Shown: positions 1 through 9,200, numbered from the stretch's first letter. The stretch: DNA of 64,000 bases from Chryseobacterium potabilaquae (GCF_902728265.1 NZ_CACVBR010000007.1:62001-126000), one strand, 5' to 3'. The notes: generated by a model not told the origin, from the letters alone. A program made the numbers and translations.

Positions 1-86
1 TCTTCTACCTGAAGTTGGGTAAGATTGACATTCCCATCTCTATCCACTAGAGCAGGTGTTGCATTAGGTGTTGGTTGCGTATCCAT
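1..86 (-). CDS. N-terminal end of a ter-operon gene, possibly TelA-like (partial)
   Basis: Only the first 28 codons are visible, starting at the ATG at 86 and running off the left edge. The start follows the terD stop by 5 nt on the same strand, so it is almost certainly the next gene of that operon. The visible peptide is polar and Pro/Thr-rich, followed by a VDRDGNVNLTQL segment, with no signal peptide or membrane segment. Toxic-anion-resistance (TelA-like) proteins often sit in this position and begin with a similar acidic segment, but too little is visible to assign it firmly. Confidence 0.55.
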   Translation of the reverse strand, partial: MDTQPTPNATPALVDRDGNVNLTQLQVE

Positions 87-91
87 ACTAA

Positions 92-646
92 TTATTGATA
101 AATTGATACAAATTTTTCTAATCCTTCTCTTTGCCCAGAACCTACTGCTTCAAATTTCCATTCCTCATTTCTATTATAGATTCTTCCAAACTCTACAGCA
201 GTTTCAATAGAGAAATCTTCATCCAACTCATATTTTAAAAGCTCTTCATTAGTATCTGTATTGAAAATTCTAATAAACGAATTTCTTACTTGCCCAAAGT
301 TTTGCTTCCTAGCTTCCGCTTCATGAATAGTGACTACCACTATAATTTCCTTAACTGCCGCATCTATTTTTGTCAGATCAATCTTAATTTGCTCATCATC
401 TCCATCTCCATCTCCGGTAAGATTATCCCCGGAGTGAATTACCGCCTTATCCGGAGACTCAAGATTATTATAAAATATAAAATGATTATCTGAAATTAAC
501 TTTTTATTATCCGCTAATAAAAATAAAGAAGCATCCAAATCAAAAGCTGTTCCCGTGGAAGTACTATTAGTATCCCAACCTAAACCAACTGTGAATTTAG
601 GAGCATTTATATTTTCTCTCTGTCCTTTTTGTAAGTTAATAGCCAT
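92..646 (-). CDS. terD: TerD family tellurium/stress resistance protein
   Basis: This 184-residue protein has the TerD fold signature: an N-terminal INLQKGQ strand, a DLDASLFLL segment near residue 37, and an acidic GDGDGDDE loop near residue 78. In TerD proteins these form the two calcium-binding sites. TerD proteins are cytoplasmic and are linked to resistance to tellurite, phage and other chemical stress, probably as Ca-dependent parts of a membrane-associated complex; the mechanism is unsettled. The start overlaps the stop of the upstream PRTase-like gene by 11 nt, so the genes are translationally coupled. Length is normal for a single-domain TerD. Confidence 0.95.
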   Translation of the reverse strand: MAINLQKGQRENINAPKFTVGLGWDTNSTSTGTAFDLDASLFLLADNKKLISDNHFIFYNNLESPDKAVIHSGDNLTGDGDGDDEQIKIDLTKIDAAVKEIIVVVTIHEAEARKQNFGQVRNSFIRIFNTDTNEELLKYELDEDFSIETAVEFGRIYNRNEEWKFEAVGSGQREGLEKFVSIYQ

Positions 647-1460
647 AGTATAATTCGGTTTGTGTTAATATATTTATATTATTTTCGTATTCTTTTATTA
701 AATGATAGTTGTTACTGATTGCTAATTCTAGCAAATCATCCATCTGATCTCGTTTTACTTTAGACGAAAGATACTCAAATTTACTTGATTCTAGGCCTAA
801 AATATATTTCACAATTCTTGTATTAAATTGAAAATCAGATTTCGACATTACTTCAATAATATCTTCATGATTTTTAACGGCATAATAATTGAAAAAATTT
901 TCAATGGTAGGGTCAAGATTGAAGTTGATCAGCTCAGCATAGTATAGAAAAATAAAATCAGCATCTACCTGATATTGCTCCAAAATTTTATTCACCGTAT
1001 ATTCATGGCTACCTGTAATTTTTATATCATCAATAAAAATACAGAGTTTACCTCTTAAAAAATCTTTATCGATATAATAAGTATCATTAGAAATCAAACT
1101 TTTACGTTCTTCAAAGTTCAAATTACCATAATCTGTTATGTAGGTATGGTTTCGATTGATTTTTGATAAAACGCTAGATTTTTTTCCTTTTTGGAATAAA
1201 TAGAAATCCAAATACTTTTTAAAGTAAAAACACAAAAAATTCGAAGCTGTTGGAATGGCCATATACGGACTTGGCAAAACCACAATTTCTTTATTGAGAT
1301 CTAAAAGTTGATTATTTTCAGCAATAAATCCCTCAAATAATTCTTTTGCAAACTTTTCTGCATAGGAGGTAGCGCCATATTTAAAATAGCTGTATTCTGA
1401 AGGTGAAAATGAGAGTTCATCCTCTGAATGAATGTGATGTAAACTATACCTTTTGTTCAT
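636..1460 (-). CDS. Phosphoribosyltransferase-like protein of the ter operon
   Basis: This 274-residue soluble protein has a PRPP-binding-loop-like segment, LCIFIDDIKITGSHE, around residues 140-154. Hydrophobic strand, two acidic residues, then a small-residue loop is the pattern of type I phosphoribosyltransferases. An upstream hydrophobic strand ending IVVLPSPY (near residue 65) fits the substrate side of such a fold. It lies 6 nt downstream of a HAD hydrolase gene and overlaps terD. PRTase and HAD genes together with TerD-type genes are a known combination in ter gene clusters, where they are thought to make or modify a nucleotide-like metabolite. The substrate is unknown. Confidence 0.7.
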   Translation of the reverse strand: MNKRYSLHHIHSEDELSFSPSEYSYFKYGATSYAEKFAKELFEGFIAENNQLLDLNKEIVVLPSPYMAIPTASNFLCFYFKKYLDFYLFQKGKKSSVLSKINRNHTYITDYGNLNFEERKSLISNDTYYIDKDFLRGKLCIFIDDIKITGSHEYTVNKILEQYQVDADFIFLYYAELINFNLDPTIENFFNYYAVKNHEDIIEVMSKSDFQFNTRIVKYILGLESSKFEYLSSKVKRDQMDDLLELAISNNYHLIKEYENNINILTQTELYYGY

Positions 1461-1466
1461 ACCAAT

Positions 1467-2135
1467 TTAGTGTTTAATTAAGTGAGCATTAAAACCAAAA
1501 TCTTTAGCACCCTTATAATCCGCAATTGGATTATCTCCTACATGCAAAATTTGATCCTTTTCTAGTTTTTTATGGTTAATTTTTTTATTTACTTCCTGAA
1601 AAATAAGTGGATTGGGTTTCGAACAGTGAGTTTCATCAGAATAAATATGAAAATCAATATACTGATCCAAGTTCTCTTCCATCAAAAACTTTCTCATTGT
1701 TTTTCCTTTGATAAATCCTGTATTACTGAGAATATTAATCGTTTTTCCTTGATCTTTTATTTCCTTAAAAAAGTCATGTAAATTTTTAAATATAATGATG
1801 GGTTTATATTCTAAAAACAATTCTTCACTCCGGATGTAAAAATCCTTTAAAGCCTCCTTATTCACCTCTTTTATATCTACTTGCAAAGAAGCCAAAATAA
1901 GTAAATACATTTCAAAAGTATCTATATTTCCTCCTGTCAACTCATTCATATTATTGCATAGATCATCATAATATTTCACCATTCTCGCGACCTCATCTAT
2001 TGACTTTCTTATTTTGAAAAATGAAGAAAATAGCTCAACTCTTTTTGCTTTAAATTCAGGATGAGATTTGATTAAAGTAAGCCACAAATCAAAAGAAAAA
2101 TGAGCGTGGTTGTGAATGTCGATATCTGTTTTCAA
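1467..2135 (-). CDS. HAD superfamily hydrolase of the ter operon
   Basis: This 222-residue protein shows the HAD motifs. Motif I is FSFDLWLTL near residue 14, with the nucleophile Asp; the usual second Asp is replaced by Trp. Motif II is NILSNTGF near residue 135. Motif IV is HVGDNPIADYKGA near residue 199. An alpha-helical cap sits between motifs I and II. Loss of the second Asp is seen in dehalogenase-like HADs and may change the acid/base step, so phosphatase activity should not be assumed. It is the first gene of the minus-strand ter operon, followed after 6 nt by the PRTase-like gene. A TATCTTTG promoter box lies about 90 nt upstream. Confidence 0.85.
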   Translation of the reverse strand: MKTDIDIHNHAHFSFDLWLTLIKSHPEFKAKRVELFSSFFKIRKSIDEVARMVKYYDDLCNNMNELTGGNIDTFEMYLLILASLQVDIKEVNKEALKDFYIRSEELFLEYKPIIIFKNLHDFFKEIKDQGKTINILSNTGFIKGKTMRKFLMEENLDQYIDFHIYSDETHCSKPNPLIFQEVNKKINHKKLEKDQILHVGDNPIADYKGAKDFGFNAHLIKH

Positions 2136-2227
2136 AATATTACCCTTTAAAAATTTTATTTAGCTCCTTCTTGAAAAAGATGGTAATTTCAGTCATCATT
2201 ATATGCATTGAATAATTCAATTATTCC

Positions 2228-2235
2228 CAAAGATA
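2228..2235 (-). promoter_or_regulatory. Candidate -7 promoter box of the ter operon
   Basis: On the minus strand this reads TATCTTTG, a full match to the Bacteroidota -7 consensus TAnnTTTG. It lies about 93 nt upstream of the HAD start codon. The -33 element is weak, so this is a candidate only. Confidence 0.4.
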
Positions 2236-2422
2236 AAATTTTTAAAATTAATGCATGAGTTTGGTTTTATGTTTTAAGATATTTTTATGATTTACTGTGA
2301 TTTAAAAATAAAAAATCATAAAATTTAAAATTTTGTTTAAATAAAATTCATTAAAAAACTCTCTATTATTTACTATTCTTTGGATCGCATCTCTTCTATA
2401 ATTCAATATATTAAAACCTAAA

Positions 2423-2459
2423 AATCAAGGACTGTAAAATAATATTACAGTCCTTGATT
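2423..2459 (-). terminator. Rho-independent terminator of the MBL hydrolase gene
   Basis: A perfect 15-bp inverted repeat (2423-2437 and 2445-2459) with a 7-nt loop is followed on the minus strand by a T-rich stretch. It starts 30 nt past the stop codon of the gene at 2489-3463 and separates it from the ter operon. Confidence 0.85.
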
Positions 2460-2488
2460 GATATTGATAAAGTATAATTTAAGCCCCT

Positions 2489-3463
2489 TTATTCTACCCT
2501 TCCCTCAATGCTATAAGGAATAGGAATCCAAATATATTGTTCACATTCAAACCTCAAATGGCCAAATCCAGGGAAAGAAATATGATTTGCCGCAATCAAA
2601 TATTTCTCTTGAGCCGCTTTTTCATAAAACTCAAAACGTTTCTTTTTACCTTTATCTAGACTGACGTCAAAATGATCCTCCATCAACGGATCCATAAATT
2701 GTACACTTCCTACATGAACCAGATCACCCCAAAACATCATTTTTTCCTTTCCATTTTCTAAAAAATAAGCCGTATGTCCAGGTGTATGACCTGCAATTAA
2801 AATTGTATTAATACCTGGTAAGATTTCCATATCAGAATCGAACGTTTTTATTTTTTCGGCTTTAATATAAGGTGAAAGAATATTGATTGCATTTTGAAAT
2901 GTTTTAGGATTATTACTTACTGCATGGACATCTGCATTTTGCTTATTCTTTTCACTCATCCAATACTCTAATTCTGATTTATTAACATGTATAGTAGCGT
3001 TTTCAAAAATTCTCTTTCCTTGTACCGTGAGACCTCCGGAATGATCGCCATGGATGTGAGTTAGCAAAATATCTGTAATTTGAGAAGGTGTGTATCCCGT
3101 AGACTTTAAACTTTCCACTATTTTTCCACTAAGCTTTCCTCCAAATAATTCCCCTGCTCCCGTATCTATTAAAATAATCTTAGAACCTGTTTTAATTAAG
3201 TAAGCATTGATACTAATCTCCACAGGATTTTTAATAAAAGATTGTTGTAAGAGCTTTGTTGCCTCTCCCTTTTCCTGGTTATAGAGTATATTTTCAACAT
3301 CAAGACTTATAGTACCATCGAGTAATGCCGTTACTTCAAATTTCCCAAATAGAATTTTATAATTCATTTGTCCCTGAACATAGGAACTCCATAAAAGAAA
3401 TATATTTAAAATAAATATTCTCGTAATCTGTGTCCGTTTTGTTTGATATTTTTTATTGTACAT
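2489..3463 (-). CDS. Exported MBL-fold metallo-hydrolase
   Basis: This 324-residue protein has an N-terminal signal peptide (basic start, hydrophobic stretch about residues 14-30, likely cleavage after VQG). A metallo-beta-lactamase domain follows. The zinc motif is LTHIHGDHSGG near residue 135, with further metal ligands in AGHTPGHTAYF near 225 and WGDLVH near 245. The late NHISFPGFGHL segment supplies the last His. Spacing resembles lactonase/YtnP-type MBL hydrolases, so a quorum-quenching lactonase is one possibility; other esters or a phosphodiesterase cannot be excluded. The gene is monocistronic, with its own promoter box and strong terminator. Confidence 0.85.
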   Translation of the reverse strand: MYNKKYQTKRTQITRIFILNIFLLWSSYVQGQMNYKILFGKFEVTALLDGTISLDVENILYNQEKGEATKLLQQSFIKNPVEISINAYLIKTGSKIILIDTGAGELFGGKLSGKIVESLKSTGYTPSQITDILLTHIHGDHSGGLTVQGKRIFENATIHVNKSELEYWMSEKNKQNADVHAVSNNPKTFQNAINILSPYIKAEKIKTFDSDMEILPGINTILIAGHTPGHTAYFLENGKEKMMFWGDLVHVGSVQFMDPLMEDHFDVSLDKGKKKRFEFYEKAAQEKYLIAANHISFPGFGHLRFECEQYIWIPIPYSIEGRVE

Positions 3464-3482
3464 TATCTTGTAAATTATTTTT

Positions 3483-3490
3483 CAAAGTTA
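3483..3490 (-). promoter_or_regulatory. Candidate -7 promoter box of the MBL gene
   Basis: The minus strand reads TAACTTTG (TAnnTTTG consensus), about 20 nt upstream of the ATG at 3463. A T-tract 15-20 nt further upstream could be the -33 element. The resulting leader would be short. Confidence 0.5.
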
Positions 3491-3562
3491 CATGATAAGG
3501 CTTAAAAAAACACAGTTTAGTGAAATATTACAATCAATTTATTATGCTAAAAATAAAAAGAG

Positions 3563-5101
3563 TTAATCACCATTCATTACTCTATAGGTAGGATCCTCCT
3601 GAATATTTACCTCAATGAGAGCCTCCGCATTTTTCAGCATTTTTCGGCAATCATCACTTAGATAGCGTAAATGCAATGTTTTATTTTGTTGATTATATCG
3701 TTTAGAAAGTTTATCTAAAGCATCTATCGCACTCATATCTACCACTCTACTTTCGCTAAAATTAACAATCACTTCTTTGGGATCATTAATAGGATCAAAT
3801 TTTTCAAGGAAGGACGTTACTGAACAAAAAAATAAAGGCCCCAATATATCGTAATGTTTTATCCCATTTTCATCCACATATTTCTTAGCCCTAATTCTTT
3901 TTGCATTATCCCACGCAAAGATCAATGCAGAAATAATAACTCCTATCAACACAGCTAATGCCAGATTATGCAAAAAAATGGTAATCAAGGCTACAATAAT
4001 TCCTACAAAAATATCAGACTTAGGCATTTTATTAATAATTCGTATAGATACCCACTGAAACGTCCCTATCGAAACCATCATCATGACACCTACCAAAGCT
4101 GCCATAGGAATTCTTTCAATGAAGGGAGCTCCCACAAGAATGATCACTAGAATGGTAATTGCTGCAATAATACCTGATAATCTAGCTCTAGATCCGGCAT
4201 TAATATTAACTAATGTTTGTGCTACCATTGCACATCCTCCCATTCCCCCAAAAAAACCATTCGCTATATTAGCCACTCCTTGAGCCACAGATTCCTTATT
4301 AGCATTTCCTTTAGAATTTGTAATCTCATCTACCATAGATAGCGTGAGAAGGGATTCAATGAGTCCAACTCCTGACATAATTAAAGCATAGGGAAAAATA
4401 ATTTGTAATGTCTCCCACGAAAAAGGCAGTTTGGGAATATGAAAACGAGGAAGATTTCCACTAATATGTGCAATATCAGCAACCGTTTTAGTATTAATCT
4501 GAAAACCAACAACAATTGCAAAAACTACAAAAATAGCGACTAAAGAAGCCGGAATAGTTTTAGTGATTTTCGGAAAAAAATAAACAATTGATATCGTAAT
4601 AATAACCAATTCTATCATAGTGTATAATGCAGTCCCTTGTAGCCAATTCATACTCCCATCCGTATTTATTATTTTAAACTGTTCAATTTGTGCCATAAAA
4701 ATAATAACAGCTAATCCATTTAAAAAGCCATACATTACAGGTTGAGGAATCAACCGAATAAATTTACCCCATCTCAGCACTCCGACTCCTATCTGAAAAA
4801 TACCCGCTAAAATGATCGTTGCAAAAAGATATTCTACACCATGAGTTTGTACTAAAGCAATCAATACCACAATCGTAGCTCCAGCTCCTCCAGAAACCAT
4901 CCCAGGACGTCCTCCTAAAATAGCAGTTACTAACCCCATCAAAAAAGCAGCATATAAACCTATTAGTGGAGAAAGACCAGCTAAAATCGCAAAAGAAAGC
5001 GACTCCGGGATCATAGTCATAGCGACAGTAAACCCAGCCAGTAGCTCATTTTTATAATTCACTTTTTGCGGAAATTTAAATAAACCAATAGAATTTTTCA
5101 T
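3563..5101 (-). CDS. SulP family inorganic anion transporter
   Basis: This 512-residue inner-membrane protein is of the SLC26/SulP type. About ten to twelve hydrophobic helices fill residues 15-400. The SulP signature AMTMIPESLSFAILAGLSP lies near residue 27 and GGRPGMVSGGAGAT near 63. A C-terminal STAS domain follows (about 410-505, containing VIVNFSESRVVDMSAIDAL). Such proteins take up sulfate, bicarbonate or other anions, often with sodium or protons. The sequence does not identify the substrate. It is monocistronic as far as can be seen. Confidence 0.93.
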   Translation of the reverse strand: MKNSIGLFKFPQKVNYKNELLAGFTVAMTMIPESLSFAILAGLSPLIGLYAAFLMGLVTAILGGRPGMVSGGAGATIVVLIALVQTHGVEYLFATIILAGIFQIGVGVLRWGKFIRLIPQPVMYGFLNGLAVIIFMAQIEQFKIINTDGSMNWLQGTALYTMIELVIITISIVYFFPKITKTIPASLVAIFVVFAIVVGFQINTKTVADIAHISGNLPRFHIPKLPFSWETLQIIFPYALIMSGVGLIESLLTLSMVDEITNSKGNANKESVAQGVANIANGFFGGMGGCAMVAQTLVNINAGSRARLSGIIAAITILVIILVGAPFIERIPMAALVGVMMMVSIGTFQWVSIRIINKMPKSDIFVGIIVALITIFLHNLALAVLIGVIISALIFAWDNAKRIRAKKYVDENGIKHYDILGPLFFCSVTSFLEKFDPINDPKEVIVNFSESRVVDMSAIDALDKLSKRYNQQNKTLHLRYLSDDCRKMLKNAEALIEVNIQEDPTYRVMNGD

Positions 5102-5660
5102 AGAACAACAAAGGTAAGCAGTTCATATGTCTCGTACAATTTTAATATAATACCATCTTTAATTTAAATGATACATAGATTATAGGCAGCACGGCATACC
5201 AAAATCAACAATTATATAAATATTTTACTAAATAAAACAATATTTAAAAAAATATTTAAACATAAAACTTTGTATTAATTTTCTTTTTTTCTAAATTTGA
5301 AAAAAATGAGGTAAGTTGACTTATTCATGACTCTCAATCTTTCACTAAAATTTGAAAACGATTTTCTATTTAAGATCAACTATCCTCCCTAAAAACACTC
5401 TTACTGAAAGTCCAAAGGGTAAATATTTATCATGGCCTGGCAAATGAAAAAGAATAGGAACAGAACAAAAAATGGATAAATATTTAAAAATGCAGGTACA
5501 TCTTTAACAATCTTTGAAGTACACTAATAAATATTAAAGTTAGTTTTTAATATTCACATAATTATTGTGAATAATAAGTACAACCCTATTTTTGGTGGCT
5601 ACACGAATTCAATTTTATGACTGCTCCATCATAGATAATAACAAATAAATAGAATAACGA
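5102..5660. other. Long intergenic region with a palindromic promoter
   Basis: This 560-base AT-rich region separates the divergent sulP and small HTH genes. The only clear structure is the promoter-palindrome at 5551-5594. No ORF above background, tRNA-like sequence or repeat was recognised in 5102-5550. Confidence 0.6.
5551..5594 (+). promoter_or_regulatory. Promoter with overlapping palindromic operator
   Basis: A 23-nt perfect dyad (5551-5573, arms TATTCACA and TGTGAATA) contains a TTG at 5565-5567. That TTG lies 19 nt before TATTTTTG at 5587-5594. TTG-N19-TAnnTTTG is the Bacteroidota promoter pattern, so the dyad covers the -33 element, as expected for a repressor operator. The downstream genes are two helix-turn-helix proteins, which suggests autoregulation (inference). 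Confidence 0.6.
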
Positions 5661-6101
5661 ATGCTATACAAAGAAATACATATCGGGCAATTTATAAAAG
5701 AAAGAGTAGAGGAAATGGGAATTACAATGGATAGAATCTGTAATTTCTTTGACAAAGATCCACAATTTATCGAAAGTAATTATAATAGTAAATCAATTGA
5801 AGTAGAAACCCTATTACGTTGGTCTAAACTATTAGAATATGATTTTTTCAGAATTTACAGCTCTCATCTCATTCTATACTCTCCTCCTTCCGCAGTCCAT
5901 AAAAACAACAATGAGAAAACTCAAAAAATACCCTTTTTTAGGAAAAATATTTATACGCAGGAGATCAAGGATTTCATTATTAAAAGGATTCGTGATCAAG
6001 AAATGAGTGTTCCTGATATTGTAAATGAATACTCCATTCCTAAAAGTACTATTCATAGATGGCTGCAAAAAACCCAACCAATAAATAAAAACAAAAAATA
6101 A
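5661..6101 (+). CDS. Small helix-turn-helix protein, first of a pair
   Basis: This 146-residue protein has two parts. The N-terminal half (about 5-75) resembles a phage-repressor-like helical domain (HIGQFIKERVEEMGITMDRI) ending in a YDFFRIYSSHLILYSPP segment. The C-terminal part (about 100-140) is a transposase/Psq-like helix-turn-helix with SVPDIVNEYSIPKSTIHRWL. From memory, pairs of this kind recur in Chryseobacterium genomes without a known function. The stop and the next ATG overlap by one base, so the two are co-translated. It could be a transcription regulator or a remnant of a transposase regulator; no DDE nuclease domain is present. Confidence 0.75.
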   Translation: MLYKEIHIGQFIKERVEEMGITMDRICNFFDKDPQFIESNYNSKSIEVETLLRWSKLLEYDFFRIYSSHLILYSPPSAVHKNNNEKTQKIPFFRKNIYTQEIKDFIIKRIRDQEMSVPDIVNEYSIPKSTIHRWLQKTQPINKNKK

Positions 6102-6439
6102 TGCGTCCTAATTATCATAAGATCTACAAGGATATTATCGAAAAAGAATATCCTGAAAAACTCAATGATCCAAAAATCAAAAATCTCTTAAAAAAGCTCA
6201 ATACAACAGATGATGTATTGAAAATTAACCATCTTATATTCAAGCAATCAAAAGATACTTTACGAGATAATCAAAAACTAAAAATATATGATAAAAAAAC
6301 AATTATAAAGCTATTGAACTATCAAAAAAAGCATAATTTTTCCACACAATATATGTCCAGAAAATACAAAATAAGCAGAACAACCATCGCAAAATGGAGA
6401 AAAAATTTTCTTGAAGAAATCCATGAAAACAAAAATTAA
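6101..6439 (+). CDS. Small helix-turn-helix protein, second of a pair
   Basis: This 112-residue, very basic protein has a C-terminal helix-turn-helix (about 66-105: TIIKLLNYQKKHNFSTQYMS then KISRTTIAKWRKNF). It looks like an N-terminal transposase-type DNA-binding domain without a catalytic part. The N-terminal 60 residues are Lys-rich and helical. Its ATG overlaps the stop of the upstream HTH gene. The conserved pairing suggests a two-subunit DNA-binding complex, but the target is unknown; the palindrome in the shared promoter is the obvious candidate. Confidence 0.75.
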   Translation: MRPNYHKIYKDIIEKEYPEKLNDPKIKNLLKKLNTTDDVLKINHLIFKQSKDTLRDNQKLKIYDKKTIIKLLNYQKKHNFSTQYMSRKYKISRTTIAKWRKNFLEEIHENKN

Positions 6440-6506
6440 AAACAAAATTATAGATGAGTCTTCCTTTTGAATGAAAAAGAGCCCATTTATACCTACTTAT
6501 AATAAT

Positions 6507-9200
6507 TTACCTTAGTAAAACATTACATATTTTTTTAAGACTTGAATGTTTTTTCAATACTTTAAGCTTTTCTTTAATTTGTATATCCATTTGGGATTGA
6601 TTAAGAATCAAAATCTCATGGTAAATTTCCAACAGCTTATTAAGATTCGTAATAGGACTTTCTATTTGTAATAGCAAACATGCTATCAATTTTTCCAATG
6701 CAAAGTTATGATTGTCACTGATGTTGATCATACGGTTATGAATCACATCTACAAAATATCTAAGTGGCGTAAACTCAAATTTCTCGGAGGACCCCATAAT
6801 TTCTCCTAATTTTGTATTATCAATTTGACCAAGAGAAACATGCTCTAGCCAAATTTCGGAAGCTATATTCCGGACACTTTTATCTTGATCAAGCAAAATA
6901 ATTCCCAAGAATAAATACCCCATATTATCTAAAGGCCTTTTAATTTGAGCAAAAAGACGACTCATTTGCACAATTAGCTCTTTCTCAAATACTTTTCTCA
7001 TCCCTGAATGAAATAAGCAACCTTTAATAATTTTTGCTAATATGAAAGATAAATGATTAGGAAAACTCCACGCAAATACATGAAATTCCGAAAATAATTC
7101 CTGCTCCGATATTAAATACTCTAAAAACAATGGATTTTTCCGATAACTGAAACGATAAAAGGGAATATCAATGACTAACTCAACGGGATAGTAAGCATCT
7201 TTTTTACTTTCAATTATTCTCCAACTATAATCACCGGTCAAAAATTCCTGCAAAATATCTTTATATTCCACAAGCTGATCAAAAGTTTTTGTAATCTTTG
7301 GAGAGCGTGTTAAGGATGCTGTTAACCACCAAGAAGGATGCATCCATTCTCCATTGGGATCTCTATTTTTATTAAACAAGAAAAACAATATTTCTTTATA
7401 CTCGCCCTTTAGTTTTGTTTGTGCCAATTTCAATGCCTCTTCTACATCATCCAAAGCACAACGCTGTAACGCCAGTTGAAAATCTAAATCATAAGGTTCT
7501 ACATTTTTATTTTGATACTTTTCTAACCTTTCAACCAATATAAGAGGATCAATCCAACAAGGCTCGTGAGTAATTGTTGAGAGCAAAGGATCTTTATTTC
7601 CTGATTTTACCTTATCAAAGACCATGGTCGCAATCCCCTGATAGGCCTTCATCGTAAAATTTTCAAAAGTTATATCTTTAACAGCAACAAGTTTCGGATG
7701 ATAACTACCATATTTCGCTCTATCAATATCCTCTTTTAAAACCTTTTCATACTCTTTTTCAATAATTTTTAATTCAGCGGGAAATTTTTCCAAGAGTATC
7801 AATCCATAGTTTATCGTCAAATTACATATAATAACAGAAAAAGGTGAAACCTCCCATTTTGAAATAATTTTACATGCTTTTTGAAATACTGGTATCATGA
7901 GCTTTACAGAATCTGATTTTACATTATCTGAGAACTGAATGAAACCCACTAACGCGAGATCATACAAATAAGTATCGGTATGCTCAATAGCTTCTGAAAG
8001 AAAATGCATAAAATCTTCAAAATCTTTTAAATCACGAATTTTTGTTTCTTCACTAATCAACTTCCAATTCTTTACAACAATATTATCGACCACCCCCTTT
8101 TCTTTCCTTACATATTCTTCTAATTCTAATTGAGTAATGGTCAACATTTGATCTGAATACCCGGAAATTATATTTTTTGATAGGTCAGTTATTGGAATAT
8201 TATTTTGAATAATTTTAGCTACCTTGATTTGAATACTTTCTTCTTTATTCACAAAAGCAGCACATAAAACCCGGCTTAAACTTTCAACATTAATTTCTTT
8301 CTCCTGTAAATAACTCTCTATTAATAGTAAACTAGCTTTAACAATTGTTTTAACTTGCGAACCTAATAATCTTGGGAGGAATTCTAAAAAATTACTAATT
8401 TTAAATTTTTCATGTAAAATAATGTTTCTCAAATGAGCTAAAATTGTGTTTACCGCTTTAGATTGCGCAGACCCCAGACCGGCTAATAGCTCATCCTGAA
8501 GTTCAATTAACTCTTCCGGAGATGGCTTCAATGCTGTAAAAGCATTCATAAACCACGATGTAACAATTTTATTAAAGTTACGATTAGAACTCAACAAACA
8601 TTCTCTAAGGAAGCTTTTTCTATGTATTTTTTTTTCTTTGATTAATTTTTTAATGAGAGGAAACCATTCTTTATAATAAGGCAGAGATTTCGACGGAAAT
8701 TCACAAAAATACCAAAAGTGTGTATTTAAAGCCTCAACATACTTTTTCAAATCAGAAGGACTATGAGTCAATTGATGCCCCCATAGTTGTGGAGTAGGCT
8801 TCAAGTAATTATTCTTTGTCCATTTTAAAATATCGCTATAACCAAACCATGTGGATTCAGCATATATAGAACTATTTATATAGTCCGAGAACCATTCCGG
8901 ACACTTCCATTCTAATATTTCATCTATATATTCTATTTTTCCCGAAAAACTCCCGTAATTTTGTTTAAATTCTTTTTGATCCATACAAACAAAGGATGCA
9001 ATATCAATAATAGCATGTTGATGTAAAGACCCCGTCGTACTATATGACTTTTTTGTCATTTTTAGTTTTTGGGCATCTTTATTTTGTTTTTTTATTAGAG
9101 GAACTAAAGCTTTTCTTTCTTCAGAATTAAGTTGCTTTAAAAAAGGAATTATTTCGTTAATTTGTTCGTCATTGAGAATCTTCTTAAACCTTTCTTTCAT
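6507..9200 (-). CDS. Large DUF6493-type protein
   Basis: This 897-residue protein has no signal peptide or membrane helices. It is built of helical, HEAT-like repeats with scattered conserved aromatic clusters (WFGYSDILKW near 115, HPSWWLTASLTRSP near 630). I assign it to the DUF6493 group by overall look and length. Such proteins often sit near MoxR/VWA/SWIM-type genes in Bacteroidota, but no such partner is visible here. Its neighbours are the HTH pair (convergent, 67 nt between stops) and the slipin of the RNA-repair-like island (same strand, 343 nt upstream, separated by a terminator). Function unknown; a scaffold role is a guess. Confidence 0.6.
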   Translation of the reverse strand: MKERFKKILNDEQINEIIPFLKQLNSEERKALVPLIKKQNKDAQKLKMTKKSYSTTGSLHQHAIIDIASFVCMDQKEFKQNYGSFSGKIEYIDEILEWKCPEWFSDYINSSIYAESTWFGYSDILKWTKNNYLKPTPQLWGHQLTHSPSDLKKYVEALNTHFWYFCEFPSKSLPYYKEWFPLIKKLIKEKKIHRKSFLRECLLSSNRNFNKIVTSWFMNAFTALKPSPEELIELQDELLAGLGSAQSKAVNTILAHLRNIILHEKFKISNFLEFLPRLLGSQVKTIVKASLLLIESYLQEKEINVESLSRVLCAAFVNKEESIQIKVAKIIQNNIPITDLSKNIISGYSDQMLTITQLELEEYVRKEKGVVDNIVVKNWKLISEETKIRDLKDFEDFMHFLSEAIEHTDTYLYDLALVGFIQFSDNVKSDSVKLMIPVFQKACKIISKWEVSPFSVIICNLTINYGLILLEKFPAELKIIEKEYEKVLKEDIDRAKYGSYHPKLVAVKDITFENFTMKAYQGIATMVFDKVKSGNKDPLLSTITHEPCWIDPLILVERLEKYQNKNVEPYDLDFQLALQRCALDDVEEALKLAQTKLKGEYKEILFFLFNKNRDPNGEWMHPSWWLTASLTRSPKITKTFDQLVEYKDILQEFLTGDYSWRIIESKKDAYYPVELVIDIPFYRFSYRKNPLFLEYLISEQELFSEFHVFAWSFPNHLSFILAKIIKGCLFHSGMRKVFEKELIVQMSRLFAQIKRPLDNMGYLFLGIILLDQDKSVRNIASEIWLEHVSLGQIDNTKLGEIMGSSEKFEFTPLRYFVDVIHNRMINISDNHNFALEKLIACLLLQIESPITNLNKLLEIYHEILILNQSQMDIQIKEKLKVLKKHSSLKKICNVLLR

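Larger units (their letters stand above)
2136..2488. other. Intergenic region upstream of the ter operon
   Basis: This gene-free stretch of about 350 bases is very AT-rich. It holds a candidate minus-strand promoter box for the ter operon (2228-2235) and the terminator hairpin of the next gene (2423-2459). I see no other ORF, RNA gene or repeat in it. Confidence 0.6.
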
